Source: Armigeres subalbatus
Taxonomy: Eukaryota > Arthropoda > Insecta > Diptera > Culicidae
Assembly (NCBI RefSeq): GCF_024139115.2
Contig: NC_085140.1
Coordinates: 26,443,956 to 26,507,955 of the forward strand
Length of the DNA: 64,000 nucleotides
Reading direction: 5' to 3'
Shown here piece by piece: positions 54,261 through 64,000 of the stretch (position 1 is the first letter of the stretch; each line of letters begins with the position of its first letter). Both the position numbers and the translations under genes were made by a program. The notes under the pieces were generated by a model that was given only the letters and a program-made list of their open reading frames with translations, made no database searches and was not told the origin of the DNA.

Positions 54261-55040
54261 GCCTTTCTCGTATACAAAGTATACGTAAAGGCTATATGTT
54301 CGCTCTAAAAACGAACTTTTGATAGGAGTCCCGGAGACCCATAGTGTTATATACCGATCGACTCAGCTCGACGAATTGAGGTGATGTCTGTGTGTGCGTG
54401 TGTGTGTATGTGTGTGTGTGTGTATGTGTGTGCGCAAAATAATCTCACTCATTTTTCAGGCACTTATCCTCAACCGATTTGCTCGCAACAAGTTGCATTC
54501 GACACGGAATCTTGTCCCATTATTTCGTATTGGAAATTGGCCCAATCGGACTATGGGCTTCGGAATTATGGCCAAAATATATTTTTTATAAGAAAAATTC
54601 TCACTCACTTTTTAGGCACTTACTATTAGCTGATTTACTCGCAACAACATTCATTCGACGTAAAATCTTGCCCAACTATTTCGTATTGAAAATTGGACAG
54701 ATCGGTCTGTGGGTCTCGAAGTTATGGCTAAAATTCATTTTTTTACATAAGAAACACGTGCAAAATTCTCACTCATTTTTCAGGCACTTATCTTTAACGG
54801 ATTTTTTCGCAACAAGTTGCATTCGACGCGGAATCTTGTCCCATTGTTTCGTATTGAAAATTGGCGGAATCGGACTATGGGATTCGGAGTTATGGCCAAA
54901 ATACATTTTTCAAAATCTCACTCATTTTAGTCACATATGAACCCTTCGCAAGAAGTTGCATTCGATGCAGAATCCAGTCCCATCGTTTCCTGTTGAAAAT
55001 TGGACGGATCGGACTATAGGCTCAGAAATTATGGGCAATT
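54261..55040 (+). repeat. Family S element with GT tract and about 160-bp tandem units
   Basis: Starts with hairpin GCCTTTCTCGTATACAAAGT, ATACGTAAAGGC, then GGAGTCCCGGAGACCCATAG, TCGACTCAGCTCGACGAATT and a (GT)n tract (54384-54432). Next come three full units and a partial fourth, each with AGGCACTTA (54458, 54614, 54782), CGCAACAAGTTGCATTCGAC and GGACTATGGG…TTATGGCCAAAAT. Unit length 156-168. ORFs through it (54479-54940) are repeat-derived. Confidence 0.8.
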
Positions 55041-55410
55041 TCAAAACTATGGAATTTTAAACTTTTTGAACCTTCAAAATTTAAATTTTTTGAGATTTTA
55101 TTATTTTTATACTTTGAAAATAAAAATTAAAAAAATTGAAATCTGAAAATATTGAAATTTTTCTATTTTCTTTGGATTTTTTTTTTAAATCTGGAATTTT
55201 GTAATTTGAATATTTTAAAATTTTAAGATCTTGGAATCTCAAACAACACAATTTTGAAAAAAAATGCAGTTAAAAATTTTTTAGAACATTTCAATTTTCA
55301 ATCTTAAAAAAAACGGAACTATAAACGAAATCCTAAAAACTCAATGCTTTAAAGTACCAAAAATTAAAATTCGTAACTTTAAAAACTTTAAAATTCAGAA
55401 TTTTAGAAGT
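55041..55410. repeat. AT-rich simple DNA
   Basis: TTTAAATTTTTTGAGATTTT-type words. No other feature. Confidence 0.55.
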
Positions 55411-55655
55411 ATCACACTTAGTTTTTATTTCTGCAGCTCGGCAAAAATCCGCACAGCCGTGCGCCAGCAAAACAAAAAACTGATATTTCAGCAAAAATGG
55501 CGTTTGTTAGCTGATTTTCGGCAAAATATTTGCTGATTTTCAGCAATTTTGACAGAAATCTCGGCAAAAATCATGTTTGCTGGGGCACGGCTGTGCGAAT
55601 CTCGGTAAAAGTTCAGCGTTTTGCTGAGATCCCGGTAAAACAAATTAAGTGTGAT
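55411..55655. mobile_element. Inverted-repeat MITE, ATCACACTTAGTTTT ends
   Basis: ATCACACTTAGTTTTTATTT at left, AAATTAAGTGTGAT at right. The inner CGCACAGCCGTGCG and GCACGGCTGTGCGA pair, and CAGCAAAA/TTTTGCTG words alternate. 245 bp. Confidence 0.75.
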
Positions 55656-55680
55656 AAAACTTTTTAATTACAAAAAAATA

Positions 55681-55871
55681 GGGGTAATGACGGCTTTGGC
55701 AGGTTTTGTTCTATTATTGGCAGGGGGGTTTTTTATGACTGGCTAGGCTCAAATTTGGCCTAAACATTCTTTGCATATCAAAGAATATTGTGGCCAAATT
55801 TCATAAAATTTGGTTGACAAAAACCCCCCTGCCAATAATAGAACAAAACCTGCCAAAGCTGTCTTTCCCCC
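55681..55871. mobile_element. M1 MITE, copy 5
   Basis: GGGGTAATGACGGCTTTGGC … GCCAAAGCTGTCTTTCCCCC with TA at 55679-55680 and 55872-55873. 191 bp, close to copies 1 and 4. Confidence 0.92.
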
Positions 55872-56079
55872 TAAAATTTTGATTTTCCAAAATTCCAAAA
55901 TTCCAAAGCATTCCCAAGTTCCTTAAAGCCCTTATTCCTCAACTCCCTTATTCCTTAAATACCTAATTCCTTCATTTCGCTGCTCAAAATTTGTAAGGAC
56001 GTTGATCTCCAATACCGGTTGAAGTTTTTTTGAAGTGTACATTTAAAAAAACCTTATGTCAGAGAAAAAACGAAGAATC

Positions 56080-57000
56080 ATGCGTGGAAATTTCGAAGAA
56101 AACGAAAAAATAAATCCAAAGAATATTTCACCACAAAATTTCTCAAAAAATAGAACAATGAGTGATTTTTAAGGAATTTCCCGAGGAAATATCAGAGAAA
56201 ATTTCGTAGGAATCTACCGAGGATGTTTCGGAAAATTTTTCCAAGGAAATTTCAAAGAATTTCCTGACAAAATATAGAAGAAAATTCCGAATAAATTGCA
56301 TACAATTTTTGGGGAAATATTGAAAAAAAAATTCACCTAGGAAATTCCGAACATTTTTTTGAGGAAACTCAATAATTTGTCGAGGAAATTTCGAAAAATG
56401 TCTCAACCAGATTTCAAAGAATTTCTGAAGGATATTCCGAGGATATCTCGAACAATTTCCGGAAAAAGTTTTGAAGAGTTTCTGAATAATTTCTCAATGA
56501 AATTTTAAAGAATTTACTGAGAAAGCTCTTCTGAAGCAATTGCCGACGAAATTTTAGTGAACAATCCGAGGAAATCCCGAAAAATTTGCCAAACTAATTG
56601 TCGATGACATTTTGCCGAAAGAATTTTCCGGGGAAATATAGAAGAATTTTCCGAGCAAATATCAAAAAATTTGCCGAGTAAATCCTTAAAAACTAGTCCC
56701 GAGGAGTTTTCCGAGGAAATTCCGAAACTTCCCAAAACTCCGAAGCATTTGCCGATGAAATTACGAAGAATTTGCTGAGGAAATCCCGATTAACTTTTAT
56801 TAAGAATTTTCAGGTGAATTCCAAAAAAAAATGAGTAAATTCATAGAAACAGGAAATCCTCAAGAATTTATTGATTAAATTCCGATTGCTGAGGAGCTTC
56901 CAATAAATATTCCAAGGAAAATCCAAATCTTTTACCGATGAAATTACGTAAAAAAATGCCGATAATTTACCAAAGATAATCTTCCTGAAATTTTTGTAAA
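56080..57000. repeat. Degenerate CCGAGGAAATTTCGAAGAATTT minisatellite
   Basis: Units such as TTTCCGAGGAAATTCCGAA repeat imperfectly for about 0.9 kb. Minus-strand ORFs here (56143-56406, 56514-56735) are repeat-derived. Confidence 0.8.
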
Positions 57001-57160
57001 ATCTTTTTTTTAAATTCTAGACAACCACGTCGATTCACTTCGCCGTTGTCGTGCAAAAAAAAAACAAACGCCTTCGCCGATGATTTTTAGACCGACGCAC
57101 ACCTCTAAACCCTACTTATCCTGCTCCTGAGTCCTCTGCTTCGCTGGAAATATAAAAACA

Positions 57161-57423
57161 CTAGTTGACCCAGCAGACGTTGTCCTGCATAGTAGGCGAA
57201 AATGTGCGTTGTGAACTGCCTATGCGAAATTCCCATATGAATCTGAATTTTAGTTATTCATGATTTACTTAACCTTACTCGTAATTTTTACATAAGGAAA
57301 TATGATATAAACCCGTCGAAAACTATATTGAACGTAACTGCTGAAGGAATGAAGAAAATCCATCCAGCCGTTTTTGAGTTATGCGGATACAAACACAGAC
57401 CATTTCATTTTTATTATATAGAT
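57161..57423 (+). mobile_element. ACCCAGC-type non-autonomous element, fuller copy
   Basis: CTAGTTGACCCAGCAGACGT, TGTCCTGCATAGTAGGCGAA … CAGCCGTTTTTGAGTTATGC, GGATACAAACACAGACC, tail TTTTTATTATATAGATAGAA. It matches 50076-50215 and resembles the ends of the 3658 element. Confidence 0.75.
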
Positions 57424-57916
57424 AGAAGAAGATATCAGTTTATCGCAACCAATTTGCATTCTACATCACATAAAATGCAATTGAAGTACGTTAATGGGAA
57501 AAATTTGACCAAATAATCTCGAAATTTTATCAGTTCAACAAACGACAGTCACCAGATGAACCTTTTGGTTGTTTTCTGCCATTGCAACGCATGACCATCC
57601 GGACATTTTTACTACCAGTTTTACTTTTACTACCAGTAAAATTATCATAGACTGCCATATGAATGAACAAAACAATTTTACTGTAATTCGCTTGGAACAA
57701 GTGGATAAAAATCCCTAAGAATTTATGAACAAACGATAACTTTTAGTTATGATGCTTTCAATAGTTGACTAAGTAACGCCTGGTTGATCCTATTATGTGA
57801 TCAACAGAAACCAACAGTGATTACTTGAATTCAGTCTATGTAGTTACGTCTCCTTCACATGGTAATGGTATGTCACATGGTACTAACAATAAAATAAAAC
57901 TAACAATAATTGTATA
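57424..57916. other. Unique DNA, no gene recognised
   Basis: Contains ACTACCAGTTTTACTTTTAC, TACCAGTAAAATT, a small direct repeat near 57612-57642. Nothing else. Confidence 0.35.
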
Positions 57917-58060
57917 AGATCTTGGCATAATACAAAATTGTAAGATTTCAATAGTTGATTGTAATAAAATCTTCCCAAACTGTAAATGCCAAATTATTAT
58001 CTGTAAGGTTCTTATGCAGAACTGTATTAAAATCTGCCATCCGCTGGTTGGGTGTACCTA
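57917..58060 (+). repeat. Dispersed repeat shared with 15.4-16.0 kb
   Basis: AAGATCTTGGCATAATACAA, ATAAAATCTTCCCAAACTGT, AAATGCCAAATTATT … CTGCCATCCGCTGGTTGGGT. Compact copy without the insert seen at 15.5-15.9 kb. It ends about 100 bases before the exon candidate at 58162. Confidence 0.65.
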
Positions 58061-58161
58061 ATCAACCCACAGCCCACAAAAGAACGTGCTGCTGTATTGT
58101 GTACATCGTTACATCCAGAGTGATTAGATTCGCTTCAAAAATATACACTTTATCGCAACAG

Positions 58162-58461
58162 AACCATAAACAACGCGTCCACACGGAAACTCGGCGAAGG
58201 GCAGCTCCCCAATTTGCCACTTCCCAGCCAATTGCCACTAATCAACAGTTACAAAACAGCAGCGCAGATTCTGTCCAACAATTCGTCGACGCAACTTGTT
58301 TACCATTACCGGCACCCACAATACTATACTGATGGTGGTGGTGATGATGATCCGGAGAAATTCCCCTTGCTCAATTCGTCGAACACATTAAGCAGTAAAA
58401 AAAACGACATAGAGTCTTTTTACATCCGTGAATCATCCGTTGGGCGCATTGCTCAGGGGGG
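58162..58461 (+). CDS. Candidate 300-nt coding exon, unknown protein
   Basis: ACTTTATCGCAACAG is a plausible acceptor and GGGGG|GTAAAGTG a reasonable donor. The 300 bases between them are open with phase 2 at both ends. The frame has natural-looking composition: GEGQLPNLPLPSQLPLINSY, then SNNSSTQLVYHYRHPQYY, an acidic GGGDDDPEKFPLL, and a C-terminal block ESFYIRESSVGRIAQGG. No signal peptide or membrane segment is seen, and Ser/Asn richness suggests a disordered region. The frame is closed by a TGA upstream (58121) and lacks an ATG, so it would be an internal exon. I cannot name the protein. Confidence 0.4.
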
Positions 58462-59276
58462 GTAAAGTGTTTTAGATCATGACACAGACTCGCATATTTT
58501 GCCACCAGCAGGCGCGCCATCAGGTTTCCTTCGGTACTTTGGTTGGCGGTGGATTACCGCCCGGAAGGGAATAGAAGAAAGAAGGCAGGATGCCCAGTAG
58601 ACGGACGCAAAAATGAGAACTGATATTTTCATGGGGAAACCCCTCATAGACAATCAGAATATATTGATTGATTTAAAAGTTTCAAGCTCAAATGTGTCAA
58701 CAGCATTAAAAATTATCTTAATTCTTATCTTTTATCACCTACGATCATAAATCGGAGGGAAACCCCGTGACAAATATCAATTAGCATCATCATAGCTGGG
58801 TCAGTCTAAAACAGTGCTGGACCTCACAGACGAAGTGGAAGGAATTACGGGGCAGGGAAAACGAGTTTCAATATTTATTTTTTTATTCGGTCAGTCAAAA
58901 GGCGCGTATAATATCGTGATGGACGAACTGGAGAGAACCAAACGACCGACCGACCGACCGAACGACGACGACGATGGCAAAAAGGCAAACTTATAGAGGA
59001 AAAATAACAGCTCAGCTCCCTCTCGAGCACCCATAAGCATGAGTCAGTAACACCCATGCTCTTTTCTTGTTGATTCTGTTGTTATTATTCCGGTGTGTTC
59101 CGATACCGAGAATGACCGCTGAGGCAAGCCCGAAGAGTTTCGTACACGAGGAAGCTAAGTAAGAAGCAGCTGAAGAAAAAGCCTGCGTCAATATGACCTG
59201 TTTGTAACCGAACTGAGTCAAGCGACAAATTCAGTTTAATATTTTAATGAGTTACGAAGTACACTCTAACTTTCAT
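58462..59276. other. Unique DNA downstream of the exon candidate
   Basis: GC-richer to about 58600, then ordinary. A run of CGACCGACCGACCGAACGAC at about 58945 is a simple repeat. Overlapping ORFs at 58814-59057 on both strands lack domains. Confidence 0.35.
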
Positions 59277-59456
59277 CTACTCAGTGACTGAGTAAAATTG
59301 TATAGCCGTTTTTTTTTCTCTCGGAAATTTTACTCGATTCCCGTCAAAAGCAGGATTACTCATAGTTTTGAGTAGTCCTGCTTTTGACGGAAATTGAGTA
59401 ATATTTCCATGGAAAATGAAGAGAGGGCAATACGTCTTTACTCAACCACTGAGTAG
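59277..59456. mobile_element. MITE with a 50-bp central hairpin
   Basis: Outer ends CTACTCAGTGACTGAGTAAA and TTTACTCAACCACTGAGTAG are inverted. The centre 59341-59390 (CCGTCAAAAGCAGGATTACT … CCTGCTTTTGACGG) is an almost perfect hairpin. 180 bp. Confidence 0.8.
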
Positions 59457-60640
59457 ATACGTTATTAAGGATAGATAGGACAAGGAATGTTCAATAAATG
59501 ATTCTGCTACTGAAATTCCTTGAAATGAGTTATTTGCAAACTTCGACTGCATAATCGGTTCAATCGTTGCATTTGATTCGTTCTGCCACTGCTCCAACGG
59601 GTACTGCCGCCGAAGCCCATTGATTCGGTCATCCAAGTCCCATAACCTGTTTCTGTTGTTATTAATTCAAATGGAGAATCACGTCCATCTCACTCTCCTG
59701 AGGAGGGACTCCTCCCTGATGATGCATGGCGGTCTTTCTTCCGAGCGTTGCGTGTCGGGTTCGTGCGCTGCTCCCATGCTAAAAGGTCCAATTCCTGTCT
59801 TTTCCTTGTGGCTCGCTGCGTCTCCACATAATTATCGTCGACACTCCACAGCGCGAGCACACCGACAGCGTCTGAAATCATTCTCGTCGTCGCCATGATG
59901 ATCATCATCGTCGTCGCCGTTTTGGACGGTCGCCGCCGCCGCCACCTTCTTATGGCTCAGTAGGACGGAATCACCATCACCGACCGACACACGGCTTCGT
60001 ATCCACCAGAGAGGTTAGAGAGCGGAGGATTCAACATATTTTCCCCCTCTTCGAATAACAACACTGGGTCTGGGTCCACCGTTCGTCGTCGGTGCCGGTT
60101 GCCCCAAGCCGACAACCACGTTCGAACGCGCTTTGAAGTGGCCAGGCCGGTTTGCCCCAGTCTAGCCTGGGGTTCATTTCTCAACGAAGCAGCAGAGAGG
60201 CAAATCAGTCTTTCCTGCTGGCCCCTCAATCTCAACGTGCCTAACTGCCTACTGCGTTTGCTGCTGCTGTTGTTGTTAAACATTTCTTGTTTCTGATCTC
60301 GTTTGTATTCTTTTCTCGGTCGTTTCGGTTGGGAGATTCCCTCCCAACCCCGCGCGCGGCAAACCACCAGCCGCCATCATCACTCCACGCCACGGTGTGT
60401 CTGCGCTTTGGATGTGGACGTCGCCACCTTTCCGGTGCCAGCCAGTCAGCCAGCCATCGTTCGTTCGTACTTCGGCCGTGCATAAGCAACGGGTTTTTGC
60501 TGGTGTTGTTCGACGTTTAAGAACTTTTTTCGAGCGCGTGTTTGGCTTGCGAGATTGAAAATCTCCGAAAAAGGTTCAAAGCAGCAACTAGTTGTTCTTC
60601 GAGCAGTGACTCCGTTTGGATCGTTTTCTTTTTGATGCAC
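59457..60640. promoter_or_regulatory. GC-rich unique island, candidate regulatory DNA
   Basis: The most GC-rich part of the window (GTCGCCGCCGCCGCC, CCCCGCGCGCGG, CGTCGTCGCCATG). Overlapping ORFs on both strands at 59620-60520 show no domain. Such CpG-rich patches often mark promoters or 5' UTR exons in insects. No initiator with downstream element could be fixed. Confidence 0.3.
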
Positions 60641-61439
60641 TTCAATGCATTATATGCATCAAAGATTGCAATCAAAATGTTGTTGGGAAGAATTTCTGTG
60701 TAACCTTTGAAACATCAGACTTTAGCTGAAATGTACTACTTTTTATTCATTGCAAATGTTCATTACATTTAAAATAAATCAAGTAGAGCATTAAGGACAA
60801 TCCTCACGGAATTCAAAACTAAATGTACTCGCGTTTTCAAGGGCACCCCATTCAAAACGGAAGCCACGCACAACTGTCATTTTTATTATTCCAGCTTTGC
60901 TGCGTCACAGCATGCGTGGGGCCTTTTGTTCTTAAGGCCCTAATGTTAAAACTAATGCTCTTGCACATATTCAAAGAGTGGTTTCATAAGTGATCCTGAT
61001 CATCCTATCAAATACATCATTCTGCATATTTTCATATTATATTAAGAGCTGTCAGATCGACACCGACTTTGCTCAACAAAATGAAACATTGGTAAAAATT
61101 AGTATTCATTGCATATCTGCAGTATCTAATGTTGTCAGCTGATCTATAATTAGGAGTCTCGTTCGTAAGGACATTTAATTTCCTATTGGATGATAAAGTA
61201 ATCAATGATTCTGATAGATTTGATTATACCTACCCACTCAAAAATAAATTTGAAGTATTCATCGTAATATTATGAATTAAATTAATCGTTCTTCAGACAC
61301 AATAAAATAATATTTGATATAGTACAATGTATGAACTTTCCTCAGTAAAGATTTGAAACGAATTGGGAAAACCAAATGCTTTGTTTTTTTATTAAACCTA
61401 TCTTTATCGAATGTTTATCAATCAGTACACTACTCATTA
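60641..61439. other. AT-rich unique DNA
   Basis: GCATTATATGCATC palindrome near 60647, and no other structure. No ORF of note. Confidence 0.4.
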
Positions 61440-62157
61440 GGGTGGTTCAAAAAATCGATTTTGCTCCACAGCGCCCATCTGATTCTTTATCATGTTCTGA
61501 GTGTCCTCTGAAAATTTGAGCTCATTTGGATTAATACTGATTTAGCACAAGCCGTTTCAAGTTTGCATGCAAATTAGTATGAGGAAATTTATTTTTTCAT
61601 TATACTGTTAATGACCCTTCCTCATTAAGCGCAGGTTAAAAGAAAACCTACATAGCTAGAAGGAATACTCAACAGCTTTCACCTAACGAAAACCGCATGT
61701 TGATTAATTGCCCCAATAATTAGTAATCGATTTCAAGACAGGTTGCGAATCTTTAGTCAAGATTGTTAAGCTTCTTTGAGGGCATCACTGAAATGTGCAG
61801 TGCAACATAGTAGCCTGAATTTGTGTGTGTGCTATCTTTCGCGCCACGAGCAGCAATGTTGCCTGTTGTCACGGTATAGATTAAATTCGTTTACTAATTA
61901 TTGGAACGATTAATTAAGATGCGGTTTTTGCTGAGTGAAAGCTCTTGAGTATTCCTTTTAGCTATGTAGGTTTTCTTTTAACCTGCGCTATTAAGCGTCA
62001 GTATAATGAAAAAATAAATCTCCCATACCAATTTGCATGCAAACTTGAAACAACTGTGCTAAATCAATTTTAATCAAATGAAGCTCAAATTTTCAGAGAA
62101 CACTCAGAACATGGAATCAGATGAGCGCTGTGAACAAAATCGATTTTTGAACCACCC
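61440..62157. mobile_element. Foldback MITE with about 245-bp arms (TAGGGTGGT type)
   Basis: The left arm starts GGGTGGTTCAAAAAATCGAT and the right ends ATCGATTTTTGAACCACCC, with TA at 61438-61439 and 62158-62159. The arms stay similar through ACCTACATAGCTA and TAGCTATGTAGGT. The centre (about 61685-61940) is unpaired. Its termini match those at 19274-19976. Confidence 0.92.
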
Positions 62158-62559
62158 TACTACCATAGATGAGTTTCCATAACAGTGTTATAAATTGGTT
62201 CCTGCAACCAAATCAGTGAGATTACAATACTCGCGTTGGGCTGATTAATAGCAGTTAACTCTACAGTTTAATCAAAAGACAATACAGCGATCAGTATTTT
62301 CTTCAAATAATACTCTATCAAAATTAAAATTCAAGACCAATCAGAGTGAAGTAATTTATTCTACTTTTTCAACTCAATCTAACTGATACAGATGACAACC
62401 TGAGATTTTTTTGTAATCCATTACTTGGCGTAGCTTTATTGATAACAATTGACTACATGAGTCATCTTCTTGATAAGCCGAGTTATTTTTTGCAAATAAT
62501 TCTCCCCTATCAGCAACACGATTGTTAGTTGTTCATCATCACCGAATTATCTCGACAGG
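62158..62559. other. AT-rich unique DNA
   Basis: No repeat or gene recognised. Confidence 0.4.
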
Positions 62560-63170
62560 AGCAACATTCCGGCTGAGACAAAGAAACCCGAGACGATTGG
62601 TCTAACCGCCGAATCCCTCATTTTGAAACCATTCACTCCCAATGATGGCAGCCGCAATGCAAATCACTTGACCGATTGACCACACCATCGACCCCGAGCT
62701 ATTTCCGGCGCCAAAAATAAACACCCCAAACCCACCCCACTCACACCTCCATCTCACCCCGCCCGAGTTCGGTATTCGCAATCGCAACTCGCAACTTTCC
62801 CGCTTTCGCCGCTTGCTGGGAAAAGCAAAATAGCAACACCGCCGCGCCGATGGCTATGGGTCGACCGAAGAGGAGCCGGTCCACCACCGTCACCAGCAGC
62901 GTCGAAAAGTGCCAAAAGTTTTCCACTCTCATTGCGCGCTTCCCGATCGAAAGGCAACAACAGCTAAAGGGAGACAGGGGGGGGGCTATAATTAGATTCT
63001 CGAACAAAAATATCAACAGAAATTCGAGTGTATACAAACAAGAGCGCGCCAACGCTCCAACTGTTTGCCGGTGTGTAACATTCCTCAAAATTTGCATACA
63101 TAGCAGAAGGTATATAAATCTGCGTACGAAGGAGATGCTGGCCGAGATGATGCGAGGAAAATGAAGTCAA
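62560..63170. promoter_or_regulatory. GC-richer unique island
   Basis: CCGCCGCGCCGATGG and CACCACCGTCACCAGCAGCG words, plus a G-run at 62978-62986. ORFs 62741-63097 (-) and 62850-63164 (+) overlap; neither shows a domain. Could be regulatory. Confidence 0.25.
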
Positions 63171-63744
63171 TTAGAGCCGTTTTGCGATTTGTGCTACTTT
63201 GATGATGTATCTTTTTGGATTGAAAATATGAGCTGCTTTCATAACAGGGGTTTTCTTAGGTTTGCAAAATGCAAACTGCTCGTGTAGTGCCTACGCAGCA
63301 CCTCTGCTCAAATTACAGTAGCATGTAGCATTAAATATGCTGTTAGCTTAAAAATGTGCAGTTTTTCTAACAATTTATTATATTAAATATATAAAAAGTT
63401 TAGATCAGAAAAAAATCTTTCGATTGCCATCAGAATCGATATTTTAAAATTTCATAAGGCATTTCGAATCTAATTGAGCACTCGAGGTTTCGATGAAATT
63501 CTTAGGTCTCACTTATCACGAACAGTGAATTGGAAACTGAACTAATGTCAATGACAACTCGTTTGATATCTGTTGTTGATGTCAGCATAATTCAATTTAT
63601 GACAAGGGAGTGTATCAATCTTGGGGAAAAAAAGGATAATGATTATCTGCTAAGTGTTTATCGATAAAAATCAACTAGCTGGCAAAGTTTAGTTAAAAAA
63701 TCAGATATCTGTTGTGATGATTTCAGTTTAGCCGTTCATTTTAA
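63171..63744. other. AT-rich unique DNA
   Basis: No gene or repeat recognised. Confidence 0.4.
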
Positions 63745-64000
63745 TTCTTTTTTGCAATTCCTGATCATAATATCTGGTTTACAGTTCGTCTTGGAGTGAT
63801 AAAACGGCCTACTTTTCCATACCAACGAAATGGATGCTTTAATGAATATTATGCAACTCAAATGGGTTGCATAATATTCATTATAATACTCATTTGGGTG
63901 CTATAATGAAAAACCAGCACCAGAACAGTCGTTATGTGACTACATTTTCCTAAATTAGCTTGGGTAAGTGCTCAAATAGTGTATTCTATGCGCCCCGTGC
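63745..64000 (-). repeat. Dispersed repeat family R, inverted copy, cut by window end
   Basis: TTCCTGATCATAATATCTGG, AAACGGCCTACTTTTCCATA, then a strong hairpin (63840-63881: AATGAATATTATGCAAC … GTTGCATAATATTCATT, 17-base perfect arms), and GTTATGTGACTACATTTTCC … ATAGTGTATTCT. In reverse it matches 17965-18200. It continues beyond the window. Confidence 0.7.

Noticed and set aside
54479..54940. 153-codon ORF
   Set aside because: It follows the period of the 160-bp tandem units and repeats the same residues, so it is repeat-derived.

Overview
The window looks like non-coding, transposon-crowded DNA from a large insect genome, most likely a culicine (Aedes-type) mosquito. The species call is an inference. 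It rests on two tRNA-derived SINE families with AAG-rich tails (one resembling the Feilai type), many short palindromic MITEs, RTE-like reverse transcriptase wrecks, degenerate minisatellites, and no bacterial-type genes or operons. I found no complete protein-coding gene. Gene-like signal is limited to a few short exon-like blocks, listed at low or moderate confidence: 15714-15908 (+), 25351-25416 (-, clean splice sites on both sides), 29415-29465 (+), 58162-58461 (+), and a duplicated small ORF at 41.9-42.7 kb. Several GC-richer unique islands (about 14.2, 16.7-17.2, 26.6-27.7, 28.7-29.5, 40.0-41.3, 51.5-53.1, 58.1-60.6 and 62.6-63.2 kb) could be promoters, 5' UTR exons or enhancers of genes whose main exons lie outside the window.

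Layout. 1-2.5 kb: unique DNA plus one SINE. 2.5-6.2 kb: a degenerate inverted-unit array split by a SINE that was itself hit by a hAT-like element full of 52-bp and 150-bp tandem repeats. 7.2-9.9 kb: a second hAT-like shell with exact 8-bp duplications, filled by a GAATTCC-type minisatellite. 10.4-10.9 kb: a reverse transcriptase fragment cut by a TTA-duplicating MITE. 12.5-13.4 kb: two opposed SINEs around and inside a long-TIR MITE. 14.7-20 kb: TA-flanked MITEs, an internally inverted SINE and a 0.7-kb foldback. 20.3-22.1 kb: a third hAT-like shell holding a minisatellite, next to a decayed RTE-like retrotransposon (22.1-24.1 kb, minus strand). 24.6-31 kb: mostly unique DNA with scattered MITEs and SINEs. 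31.6-33.8 kb: a 2.2-kb giant inverted repeat carrying a P-element-like MITE. 33.8-36.8 kb: AT-rich simple DNA studded with three copies of one TA-MITE family. 37-43 kb: unique DNA, SINEs and the duplicated ORF. 43.5-50.9 kb: MITEs, minisatellites, hairpins and SINEs. 51-64 kb: unique islands, tandem repeats, foldbacks and the 58-kb exon candidate.

How the parts relate. The main story is layered insertion. Target-site duplications let the order of several events be read directly: array, then SINE, then hAT at 3-6 kb; RT copy, then MITE at 10.6 kb; MITE, then SINE at 13 kb; giant inverted repeat, then P-like MITE at 33.3 kb. A second theme is that three separate hAT-like terminal pairs enclose tandem repeats instead of a transposase. 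I saw no CRISPR, operon, rRNA or free-standing tRNA gene, and no convincing new biological system. The most unusual items are the 2.2-kb hairpin locus, the tandem-repeat-filled hAT shells, the P-like MITE and the unidentified exon candidates.
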